From Maribacter_C sp947494565 (GTDB lineage: Bacteria; Bacteroidota; Bacteroidia; Flavobacteriales; Flavobacteriaceae): a stretch of DNA of 64,000 bases. Location: contig NZ_JBLFEP010000007.1 of assembly GCF_047345415.1 (NCBI RefSeq), forward strand, positions 253,884-317,883, in the 5' to 3' direction. The position numbers and the translations under genes were made by a program. A model generated the notes under the pieces. It saw only the letters and a program-made list of their open reading frames with translations. It had not been told where the DNA came from and did not search any database. This document shows, piece by piece, positions 8,797 through 16,412 of this stretch (positions within the stretch are counted from its first letter, which is position 1; each line of letters begins with the position of its first letter).

Positions 8797-9903
8797 TTAA
8801 GAGGTAGCGGTATGTTTGATATAATCCGAGGGGTTGAAATCGGTAAACTTTTTGAAGGCTTTATAGAACGAGGCTCTGTTGTTGAAACCGACGTCGTAGG
8901 CAATCTGGGTCATGGTCAGTCGATTTTCATCGTTTTGCATTAGTAGTTTTTTAGCTTCCTTTATGCGATAACGATTCACGAAATCAAAAAAGGATAGATT
9001 AAAGTGTTCATTGATAATCTGTGACGTATGGTTCCGTGAGAGATTCATCAAACGAGAAATATCATCCAGTCGCAGTTCATTGTTGAGGTGGGGTTTTTCC
9101 CGCTGCATGACATCCAACAATTTTTGTCTCATCTCGAAGGAAAGGGCAGGTGACAAGCCTGTTTTTTTGTATTTGATGAAGGGAATGACCTCTTTGATCG
9201 TTTTTCCCTCGAAGATTTCGGGCTGAACAAATCCGAAGAAGGCGAGCATACCGATAAAGAAAACAATACCTAGGTCGATAAAATAATCATAAGAAGGGTC
9301 CATTAGTCCAAAGCGGACCAATGTGATGTAGAGCCCAAATGAGCTTACAAATCCTACATACGAACCCACGAACCATTTCAACCACTTGTGCTGTCTTAAA
9401 CCTATATTGGTACGCCAGGCAAAGCTCAAATAGGTCAAAAATGCATAAAAGAACATCAAGGCGATGATTAGCCAAATGACAAAGCTTGGAAATAGCGCAT
9501 AATCCCAAGTATGTCCACTCTTGACTACCTCAAGTTTTTTAGCGCTACCCAGAAGGTAAAAAGGAATCAAAAGTACGATGATACCAATCGGGGGAATCAA
9601 AAATAACAAGTCGGTTATTTTGAACGTGGATTTTGAAAGCACCCTACGGCTGTACAGATACACTATTGGCCCATAAATGACCCAAAGCGGAAAATGGGTC
9701 AAATCTAAATGGATGAATCGACTCGTATACAAATCACCTGACCATCTGAGGCAATTATTCAACAGTTCAAAAGAGAACAAAAAGGTATAAAGGCTTAGAA
9801 GCCTATTCGCCATACCATGTCCTTTCGATTTTAAGAGAAATAGAAGAGATAGTAGTACTCCTGAAAACGAAAAAAAAAGAAAAATAAGAACACTGAAAGT
9901 CAT
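8797..9903 (-). CDS. Membrane-anchored AraC-family transcriptional regulator
   Basis: The 368-residue protein has an N-terminal membrane region with about seven hydrophobic helices (residues 1-235). A cytoplasmic AraC/XylS DNA-binding domain follows (about 260-365), with two helix-turn-helix motifs: LDDISRLMNLSRNHTSQII and MTQIAYDVGFNNRASFYKAF. This 7TM-AraC architecture is common in Bacteroidota and presumably couples an envelope signal to transcription. The protein is similar in plan to the regulator at 33.0-34.2 kb in the island. Targets cannot be deduced, though the neighbouring M23 lipoprotein gene is a candidate. Confidence 0.9.
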   Translation of the reverse strand: MTFSVLIFLFFSFSGVLLSLLFLLKSKGHGMANRLLSLYTFLFSFELLNNCLRWSGDLYTSRFIHLDLTHFPLWVIYGPIVYLYSRRVLSKSTFKITDLLFLIPPIGIIVLLIPFYLLGSAKKLEVVKSGHTWDYALFPSFVIWLIIALMFFYAFLTYLSFAWRTNIGLRQHKWLKWFVGSYVGFVSSFGLYITLVRFGLMDPSYDYFIDLGIVFFIGMLAFFGFVQPEIFEGKTIKEVIPFIKYKKTGLSPALSFEMRQKLLDVMQREKPHLNNELRLDDISRLMNLSRNHTSQIINEHFNLSFFDFVNRYRIKEAKKLLMQNDENRLTMTQIAYDVGFNNRASFYKAFKKFTDFNPSDYIKHTATS

Positions 9904-10006
9904 GACTATGATCTTTGCCGGTAAAGATAAAACGCACTAGTCGCCGAGGTGTCTCTTTCTGTAAGGAGAAATAAAAAACCTACTGGTCGTTGTTTAAGGG
10001 AACCCT

Positions 10007-10738
10007 TCAATCATAGGTTTTCACGGAAGCGGAAACCAAGCGGTTGATTTCCTTTAATTCATCTGAGGTCAGATCTCTCCATTTTCCTGAGGGAAGGTCT
10101 AAATTGACATTCATGATTCGAATTCGCTTCAGTTTTTTTACATCATAATCAAGATACTCGCACATACGACGAATTTGTCTGTTAAGACCTTGGGTCAAGA
10201 CGATTTTGAACTGGTACTTTCCAATTTTTTCGACTTTGCACTTTCGTGTAACGGTATCCAAAATAGGTACCCCATTTGCCATACTCTCGAGAAATTGTTC
10301 CGTAACCGGTTTGTTGACCGTGACCAGATATTCTTTTTCGTGGTGATTGCGTGCCCGTAAAATCTTATTCACGATATCGCCGTCATTGGTCAAAAAAATA
10401 AGCCCCTCGCTCGGTTTGTCCAATCGTCCGATCGGGAAAATGCGTTTGGGGTAGTTGATAAAATCGATGATGTTGTTTTTTTCCACCCGGGTATCGGTAG
10501 TACATACGACACCAACGGGTTTGTTGAAGGCCAAATAAACCCACTCATCCTTAGGCTCCGTGATACGCTTGCCATCGACCTTGACTAAATCTCCGACAAC
10601 GACTTTGGTACCCATTTCGGGAATCTTGTCGTTAATCGTAACCCGACCTTGTTCGATAAGTTTATCTGCGGCCCTACGCGAGCAATAGCCCACTTCGCTG
10701 AGGTATTTATTGATTCGGGTTTGTTTGGTATCCGACAT
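10007..10738 (-). CDS. rluF: Ribosomal large-subunit pseudouridine synthase, RluF-like
   Basis: At 243 residues, an S4 RNA-binding domain (about 7-54, RINKYLSEVGYCSRRAADKL) precedes an RsuA/RluF-type catalytic domain. The conserved GRLDKPSEGLIFLTNDGD contains catalytic D107. RluF modifies U2604 of 23S rRNA. The length and absence of a C-terminal extension suit RluF better than RluB, but the position specificity is family inference. It is the last gene of an apparent four-gene minus-strand unit, 11 nt after the SRPBCC gene. Confidence 0.9.
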   Translation of the reverse strand: MSDTKQTRINKYLSEVGYCSRRAADKLIEQGRVTINDKIPEMGTKVVVGDLVKVDGKRITEPKDEWVYLAFNKPVGVVCTTDTRVEKNNIIDFINYPKRIFPIGRLDKPSEGLIFLTNDGDIVNKILRARNHHEKEYLVTVNKPVTEQFLESMANGVPILDTVTRKCKVEKIGKYQFKIVLTQGLNRQIRRMCEYLDYDVKKLKRIRIMNVNLDLPSGKWRDLTSDELKEINRLVSASVKTYD

Positions 10739-10749
10739 TCATTCTTACG

Positions 10750-11268
10750 TTACATGTTTACAAAAATATGTCCTGCCTGGGGAATTTCGGTCAGATCGAC
10801 GTCTTTTTCATTTAACAAGATGCCGTGCTCTAGATAAGCTTTCAGATTGGCCAACCAGAAGGTCCATCCACAGCTACACCCATTGTAAAGTTCCATTTTG
10901 GTCTTTTCATCGGTCGGCATCCCATATTGTCGCAAGGTCACCAAAGTTGTATTTTCAACTTCTTCTAACGTAACACTGCATGTACATACATCATTGGCAA
11001 ACGAGAATTCTAAAAAGTCTTTGCCATTTGTCTGCAAGATGCTACCCGATTCTTGTCCGTTCCAATTATGCCATTTCCAGGTATAGCGGTCGCCATTTTG
11101 TATGGGATCGGTGGCATTTCTGTTGGTTCCTTCAACGGAAACATAGTGCGCTTCCCGTAAAAACCAGGATGTAATACCTTCTTCCGTAGCCCAATACCAG
11201 TACAATGTTTTAACCGGGGCCTTTATATAAATTTTTTTGGTAAACGCTTCAAAAGTCAAGGGTGTCAT
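10750..11268 (-). CDS. SRPBCC (AHSA1/START-like) domain protein
   Basis: This 172-residue soluble protein has the AHSA1-type signature. It shows an N-terminal strand followed by a short helix (FTKKIYIKAPVKTLYWYWATEEGITSWF), central WKWHNWNGQESG, and a long C-terminal helix after NGCSCGWTFWLANLKAYLEHG. The fold binds hydrophobic ligands or assists chaperones, but no specific role is evident. It sits 4 nt from the serine hydrolase gene and 11 nt from rluF, so cotranscription is likely. A degenerate START-like fragment lies 1.5 kb upstream in the same orientation. Confidence 0.85.
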   Translation of the reverse strand: MTPLTFEAFTKKIYIKAPVKTLYWYWATEEGITSWFLREAHYVSVEGTNRNATDPIQNGDRYTWKWHNWNGQESGSILQTNGKDFLEFSFANDVCTCSVTLEEVENTTLVTLRQYGMPTDEKTKMELYNGCSCGWTFWLANLKAYLEHGILLNEKDVDLTEIPQAGHIFVNM

Positions 11269-11272
11269 AGCA

Positions 11273-12412
11273 TTAGTTATTTCTGTTCAATTCAAACTGG
11301 TATAGTTGTCGACCCAATTCAGCCAAAAAGGGAATACCTATTTCATCATATTCGTACTGATCGTCATTGAAGACACCGTCTTTATTGACCAAAATTGTGG
11401 CGGTCAAAAGAAACTCCACGTTGTTTTTAGAATCGGTAATATAGGCGCAGTCGGTTAGGGTACCATAGGCAAATCCTACTTTATTGTAAATTTTAATATG
11501 CTCTTCCATATCTTCCGTGGTGTCGCCATATAGAAAGAATTTACAGTAGCCGTCATAATAGGTGACAGGATCATAGCCAAGGGCTTTGGGAAGTGTGTGC
11601 ATGGTTTTCAAAAGATACTGATGTTGCGCATCACTTAAATTAAAACGCTGCGATTCATCAAATTGCTCGGGAAAGATAACCCGCTTCAAAACACCGTGTT
11701 GCGCTTTCACCGGGTAATAGTTTTTCAAACTGAAATCGAAGGGTTCATTTACCAATTCACCGTCTTCATAAAAACCGATCCCTTTCTGTATCTCATTCAA
11801 CTCAAGGGGCTTGGCTGCCGTGTTCACCGTACCTTCATAGGTGGCCGTAGTGCTATCGTTCAAATAGATGATGAGGGGTTTGGTAGTGAGATCATCACTG
11901 TGATATCCTAGACGATGGGCTATGCGCACCGGTGACACTCCTTTCGAACTCAATCTTGAATTGATTACATCTTGTCCAAGCAGTTCTACCAATCTGTTAT
12001 TCGCATCATTATCGCTAACAGCGAATATTTGGGAAACCGCTTCGGCGAAAGTCGTCTCTACCGAATCTCCTTCTACGTAAAATCTAGTACTGAGGTCAAG
12101 GGTGTCGATGTCATTCAGTTTTTCCATTGCCAAAACCGCTATCGGGAATTTGACCGTGCTCGCTGGATAGAAATAATTTGCTTCATTTACTTGAAAATCA
12201 TAATCGATTAATTTGAGACTATCTCCGGATCGGTTTATTTGGGTGTATCGTATCTGTACTTGATACTCATCTATACTATCCATTACCCTTTTGATTTTAG
12301 GATGGTCGGAAGCCAATACCTGTTCAAGCGGATTTCCGGACGACTGTGGATCTGTACAACCAACAGTTAGAATCAGTACGAGCAGAAAGTAAAGTATGGC
12401 GTTTTTCAACAT
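11273..12412 (-). CDS. Class A beta-lactamase-fold serine hydrolase lipoprotein
   Basis: The protein has 379 residues and a lipobox near residue 19 (LILTVGC). The beta-lactamase-like fold shows the active-site S-x-x-K as STVK in YFYPASTVKFPIAVLAMEKL and an SDN motif in FAVSDNDANNRLVELLG. A KTG-like third motif is not obvious (KVGFAYGTLTDCAYI is the best match). It is longer than classical class A enzymes, and its role may be peptidoglycan-related or esterase rather than antibiotic resistance. It belongs to the same operon as the SRPBCC and rluF genes. Confidence 0.85.
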   Translation of the reverse strand: MLKNAILYFLLVLILTVGCTDPQSSGNPLEQVLASDHPKIKRVMDSIDEYQVQIRYTQINRSGDSLKLIDYDFQVNEANYFYPASTVKFPIAVLAMEKLNDIDTLDLSTRFYVEGDSVETTFAEAVSQIFAVSDNDANNRLVELLGQDVINSRLSSKGVSPVRIAHRLGYHSDDLTTKPLIIYLNDSTTATYEGTVNTAAKPLELNEIQKGIGFYEDGELVNEPFDFSLKNYYPVKAQHGVLKRVIFPEQFDESQRFNLSDAQHQYLLKTMHTLPKALGYDPVTYYDGYCKFFLYGDTTEDMEEHIKIYNKVGFAYGTLTDCAYITDSKNNVEFLLTATILVNKDGVFNDDQYEYDEIGIPFLAELGRQLYQFELNRNN

Positions 12413-12435
12413 GGTTTTTTGTTTGATGCGAACGG

Positions 12436-12672
12436 TTAATTCTCATAAAGTTCTCCCCTATGGGGCTTAAGGGCATCACGAACTTGCGGCATTTGTGACT
12501 CATACACTACCAAAAAAGCGAGGCTATGCATATCGTTTAGGTGCTCGTGGCCCGTTATTTTTAAGTCAAGCGATTCAAGAGTGCAATATTCAGCTAAATG
12601 CTTTTCATGATGCTCGGCCGTATGTGCTGCTGCTGGACCTCGAAAGTCCCAAATTAATTTTAATTTTCTCAC
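12436..12672 (-). CDS. Small conserved-looking hypothetical protein
   Basis: A 78-residue soluble frame with several histidines (AAAHTAEHHEKHLAEY, GHEHLNDMHS) sits 23 nt upstream of the serine hydrolase gene on the same strand. Its composition is normal for a protein, and its position at the head of a compact operon supports it. I do not recognise a family, and no signal peptide or membrane segment is visible. The clustered His and Glu residues might bind a metal, but that is only a guess. Confidence 0.65.
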   Translation of the reverse strand: MRKLKLIWDFRGPAAAHTAEHHEKHLAEYCTLESLDLKITGHEHLNDMHSLAFLVVYESQMPQVRDALKPHRGELYEN

Positions 12673-12687
12673 AATATTGGTTTCTAT

Positions 12688-12849
12688 CTACTTGCTATTG
12701 CCTACCAAGGTGAATTCTCCTGCAGACCGCGTTAACGGGCGGCTACCGTTCAATCCATTCTGCCAGTGTTTCCTATTTTCGGCAGTGCTCACTTTTTTGA
12801 TAAACCTGGTCCGAGGCACGGAAACGACCATTTCCGCGGTACACTTCAT
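12688..12849 (-). pseudogene. Truncated SRPBCC/START-like gene remnant
   Basis: From the ATG at 12849 the frame reads MKCTAEMVVSVPRTRFIKKV then AENRKHWQNGL. This resembles the N-terminus of SRPBCC proteins (a beta strand, PRxxFI helix, then NxxxWQxGL). The frame ends after only 53 residues where a full protein has about 150. The next gene starts 15 nt later and does not continue the family. I read it as a decayed remnant; the similarity is by eye only. Confidence 0.45.
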
Positions 12850-12924
12850 AACTCCTTTTTTTGTTTGACTAATGTAGCAATTCGAAAACAGCACGCCAAA
12901 AATGTGTTAATGATTCGACGCTTA

Positions 12925-12955
12925 TTTGCGGAACATGCGATATTTGTTATTTTTG
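12925..12955 (+). promoter_or_regulatory. Promoter of the PPIase-moxR operon
   Basis: TTTG at 12925-12928, a 19-nt spacer and TATTTTTG at 12948-12955 form one of the best promoter matches in the window. The ATG of the first gene is only 5 nt beyond the -7 box, so the mRNA would be leaderless or would use the TTG at 12969. Confidence 0.7.
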
Positions 12956-12959
12956 CGGG

Positions 12960-13847
12960 ATGTTTTCATTGGCCGAAAAAAGGAATTTTCTGTATAGTCT
13001 GATTTCCTTGTTGATTCTCACTTTTGTTTCTTGCGATTCCATGTGGAAAAAGACCAATGGTGAAGAACCCCTCGCCAGAGTGGGAGAGAAGTACCTTTAC
13101 AAAGAGGACATTGCCCCTCTATTGGGAAATGGTATTTCAAAAGAGGATAGTGTTTCTTTCGTGACGAATTACATCAACAATTGGGCGTCAAAACAGCTCT
13201 TACTTTCCAAAGCCAAGATCAACCTTTCCGAAGATAAGCTAGCCGGATTCGATGAATTGGTAAGTGACTATCGAAATGACCTGTATACCAGAGCCTACAA
13301 AGAGGCCCTCGTACAGCAAGTGAACGATACGATCGTAACCAAGGAAGAGATGCGGGCGTTGTACGAAAAGGAAAAGAACAATTTCAGATTGAAGGAACCG
13401 TTGGTCAAGATTCGCTTCATAGAGCTACCCAAACAATTTTTGAATAAAGAAACGGTCACACAAAAACTAAAAAGTTTCAAAAAGGAAGATATCGCCTATC
13501 TCGACTCTATAGGGGTTCAATTCAAGAAGTTGAATTTCAATGATTCCATATGGGTGCCGGTTTCGAGGGTAATCGATGAAATACCGCCATTGACTTTCGA
13601 CAATCAATCGAAGTACTTAAAGAAATCACAATTTTTTGAATTGGAGGATACATTAGGGGTATATTTGGCCAAAGTCACTGGGGTTTTGGGCATTAATGAC
13701 ATTGCACCACTCACGTATATCGAACCCACCATAAAGCAAGTACTTCTAAATCGCCGTAAGCTGGATTACCTTCGAAAACTGGAAACAGAGGTGATAGATG
13801 AAGCAATTAAAGACAAAGAATTCGAAGTATATGAACAAGACAATTAA
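12960..13847 (+). CDS. Periplasmic peptidyl-prolyl isomerase-like lipoprotein
   Basis: A 295-residue lipoprotein (lipobox LTFVSC near residue 25) with a SurA/PrsA-like chaperone layout: a helical N-terminal region (ARVGEKYLYKEDIAPLLG), long charged helices, and a C-terminal helix. No clear parvulin active-site strand set is visible, so it may be a pure chaperone. Its last 17 bp overlap the start of the next PPIase gene. The start may be ATG 12960 or, given the adjacent promoter, TTG 12969, which keeps the whole signal peptide. It probably acts in outer-membrane protein folding. Confidence 0.8.
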   Translation: MFSLAEKRNFLYSLISLLILTFVSCDSMWKKTNGEEPLARVGEKYLYKEDIAPLLGNGISKEDSVSFVTNYINNWASKQLLLSKAKINLSEDKLAGFDELVSDYRNDLYTRAYKEALVQQVNDTIVTKEEMRALYEKEKNNFRLKEPLVKIRFIELPKQFLNKETVTQKLKSFKKEDIAYLDSIGVQFKKLNFNDSIWVPVSRVIDEIPPLTFDNQSKYLKKSQFFELEDTLGVYLAKVTGVLGINDIAPLTYIEPTIKQVLLNRRKLDYLRKLETEVIDEAIKDKEFEVYEQDN

Positions 13848-15282
13848 AGTATGGGCGACTGCATCTGTTTTAGGATGTTTTCTCTCCTTCACTGTACAAG
13901 GGCAAGATTCCATTCCTAATACGAATGCCGAAGCAACGGACTTAATGGTCGAGGCCAATACGCAATCGAGCACTGATTCTACCAATACCTTCAAAAAAAT
14001 AAAGCTCGATGGTATCTCGGCGGTTATCGGAGATTACGTGATATTGGAATCCGATATCGAAAAAACATTGATTGATTTGCGTAACCAAGGGGCTTCCACC
14101 GAAGACGTCACCCGCTGTGGGTTATTGGGGAAACTAATGGAAGACCGGCTATATGCCCATCAGGCCGTACAAGATAGTATTTTGGTGTCTGATGATGAGG
14201 TCAACGCTACTGGTGAAAGGCAATTGCAATCACTGGTTCAACAAATCGGGTCGATGGAAAAGGTCTTAAAATACTATAAAAAGGAAAATGAAGCGGATTT
14301 CCGCGAAGAACTATATAAAATCAACAAGTTGCGCATGCTATCTGAGCGAATGCAGCAGAATATAATTTCGGAAATCGAAATCACACCCGAAGAGGTGCGG
14401 CAATTCTTCAGCAAGATTCCAAAGGAGGAACGCCCTGTTTTTGGTTCTGAAATGGAGATTGCGCAAATCGTGAAAGAGCCAAAACCTACGGATTTGGAAA
14501 GGCAAAATGTCATCGACCAGTTGAATACCATTAAGGAAGATGTGGAAGATAATGATGCCAGTTTCAATGTCAAGGCTATCTTGTACTCCGAGGACCCCGG
14601 ATCCAAATCGAAAGGTGGGTTTTACAGCATTACCAAAGAATCAGGGTTTTACAAAAATTTCAAGGATGTGGCCTTTAGTTTAAAAGAGGGGGAAATATCA
14701 GAACCTTTTGAAACAGATGCGGGTTATCATATTATTTTTATCGAGAAGATCAGGGGGCAAGAACGTGACCTAAGACATATTTTGATTCAACCTAAGATTT
14801 CGCAGGAAGCGCTGGACAAGGCAAAGTCCGAACTTGATAGCATTCGAAAAAATGTAATCGATGGCAAATTTACCTTTGCAGAGGCTGCGCTCAATTTCTC
14901 CGACGAGAAAGAGACCAAATTTGATGGTGGATTATTGCGAAATCCTGTTACACTGGACTCCCGTTTCGAGCTTACCCGTATGGATCCACAATTGTACAAT
15001 CAAGTTCGAAATCTGAAGGATGATGAAATATCGAATCCCCTTATAGAAGAAGACCCTAGAGGTGGCGGACCAAAATACAAGATTTATAAAATTACAAATC
15101 GGTATGACGAACACGTGGCCGATTTCTCAAAGGATTATATTAAAATCCAGGAACTTGCCAAAACGGAAAAGCAGTATAAGGCCATTAAAAAATGGATGGA
15201 CGAGCACATTGAAGACACCTACATTACAGTAAACGAGGAGAACAGGGATTGTGAATTCGCCAATAACTGGGTAAAGGAATAA
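13831..15282 (+). CDS. SurA-like parvulin peptidyl-prolyl isomerase
   Basis: The start chosen at 13831 gives a signal peptide (MNKTIKVWATASVLGCFLSF); the longer frame from 13798 does not. The mature part has a SurA-type N-terminal domain (AVIGDYVILESDIEKTLIDL). Two parvulin-like domains follow, the first with FYSITKESGFYKNFKDVAFSL and FETDAGYHIIFIEK, the second with RDLRHILIQPKIS. It should help outer-membrane proteins fold in the periplasm. It is translationally coupled to the preceding lipoprotein gene and followed 4 nt later by moxR. I did not assign the symbol surA because there are several paralogues in such genomes. Confidence 0.9.
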   Translation: MNKTIKVWATASVLGCFLSFTVQGQDSIPNTNAEATDLMVEANTQSSTDSTNTFKKIKLDGISAVIGDYVILESDIEKTLIDLRNQGASTEDVTRCGLLGKLMEDRLYAHQAVQDSILVSDDEVNATGERQLQSLVQQIGSMEKVLKYYKKENEADFREELYKINKLRMLSERMQQNIISEIEITPEEVRQFFSKIPKEERPVFGSEMEIAQIVKEPKPTDLERQNVIDQLNTIKEDVEDNDASFNVKAILYSEDPGSKSKGGFYSITKESGFYKNFKDVAFSLKEGEISEPFETDAGYHIIFIEKIRGQERDLRHILIQPKISQEALDKAKSELDSIRKNVIDGKFTFAEAALNFSDEKETKFDGGLLRNPVTLDSRFELTRMDPQLYNQVRNLKDDEISNPLIEEDPRGGGPKYKIYKITNRYDEHVADFSKDYIKIQELAKTEKQYKAIKKWMDEHIEDTYITVNEENRDCEFANNWVKE

Positions 15283-15286
15283 GTAG

Positions 15287-16240
15287 ATGTCAGACGTTAC
15301 AGCAGTTCAAAACCTGGTTTCAAAGCACCAGGAGCTTAAACGGGAAATCGCTAAAATCATAGTAGGTCAAGAAGCCGTTATCGAGCAGATTTTACTCTCC
15401 ATTTACACCGGCGGTCATTCGTTATTGATCGGTGTTCCTGGCCTGGCAAAGACCCTAATGGTCAATACCATCGCACGTACCCTGGGGCTTGATTTTAAAA
15501 GAATACAATTTACACCAGATTTGATGCCGAGCGATATTCTCGGTAGCGAAATACTGGATCAGAATAGAAACTTCAAGTTTATCAAGGGCCCCGTGTTTTC
15601 CAATATCATTCTAGCGGATGAAATTAATCGTACACCTCCCAAGACGCAGGCAGCACTTTTGGAGGCCATGCAGGAAAGAGCCGTGACTATAGCAGGTCAA
15701 CAACACAAGTTATCGCTTCCGTATTTTGTACTTGCTACGCAAAACCCGATAGAACAAGAAGGAACTTATCCGCTACCAGAAGCGCAGCTCGACCGCTTTA
15801 TGTTCGCTATTGAGCTAAAGTATCCTTCGATCGAGGAAGAAATCAAAGTCGTAAAGGCGACTACCGATGATAGTGTGCCTAGTATAGATACAATTTTGAA
15901 CGCTGAATCGATATTGGAAGTGCAGCATTTGATCCGAAGGATTCCGGTGCCTGATAACGTTGTCGATTATGCGGTCAAACTAGTGAATAGTACCCGACCT
16001 AATCAAGAAACGGCTTCGGACTACGTCAGGCAGTATATCGATTGGGGTGCCGGCCCTAGAGCCTCCCAAAACCTCGTGCTTGGTGCAAAGGCGCACGCTG
16101 CGATCAATGGTAAATTCTCACCAGATATCGAGGATGTAAAGGCAGTGGCTATGGGTATACTCCGTCATCGTATCATTAAGAACTACAAGGCAGAAGCGGA
16201 AGGTATTTCCGAAGAAGATATCATCACCGAACTTCTATAA
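15287..16240 (+). CDS. MoxR-family AAA+ ATPase
   Basis: The 317-residue protein has Walker A GVPGLAKT, Walker B ILADEINRTPPKTQAALLEAMQE, and sensor and lid regions with ATQNPIEQEGTYPLPEAQLDRF, all standard for MoxR. Members act as chaperones that help mature metal-containing or von Willebrand-domain complexes. No VWA or DUF58 gene follows: the next gene is aconitase after a 172-nt gap. The partner is therefore elsewhere or absent. It is the last gene of the PPIase operon, a linkage seen in other flavobacteria to my recollection. Confidence 0.93.
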   Translation: MSDVTAVQNLVSKHQELKREIAKIIVGQEAVIEQILLSIYTGGHSLLIGVPGLAKTLMVNTIARTLGLDFKRIQFTPDLMPSDILGSEILDQNRNFKFIKGPVFSNIILADEINRTPPKTQAALLEAMQERAVTIAGQQHKLSLPYFVLATQNPIEQEGTYPLPEAQLDRFMFAIELKYPSIEEEIKVVKATTDDSVPSIDTILNAESILEVQHLIRRIPVPDNVVDYAVKLVNSTRPNQETASDYVRQYIDWGAGPRASQNLVLGAKAHAAINGKFSPDIEDVKAVAMGILRHRIIKNYKAEAEGISEEDIITELL

Positions 16241-16374
16241 TCGAACTATTGTTATTTCGATGTGTTTTCTCTGCTGATATTGGGTATTCGATGAATTCTT
16301 AACAAGCGATTTGACAATTATTCAAAGAAGCCGTAATCGTCGATTAAAAATTTTATTAGCCCCTGTTATTTTAG

Positions 16375-16382
16375 TAATTTCG
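16375..16382 (+). promoter_or_regulatory. Possible -7 box of the aconitase gene
   Basis: TAATTTCG matches TAnnTTTG at seven of eight positions and lies 30 nt before the ATG in an A/T-rich stretch. No good -33 element is visible. Confidence 0.4.
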
Positions 16383-16412
16383 TAGAATTACGTTAATCCA
16401 AAAAGACAAGAA

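Noticed and set aside
11273..12412. Antibiotic-resistance beta-lactamase
   Set aside because: SxxK and SDN are present but the third KTG motif is unclear and the protein is longer than class A enzymes, so only the fold is claimed.
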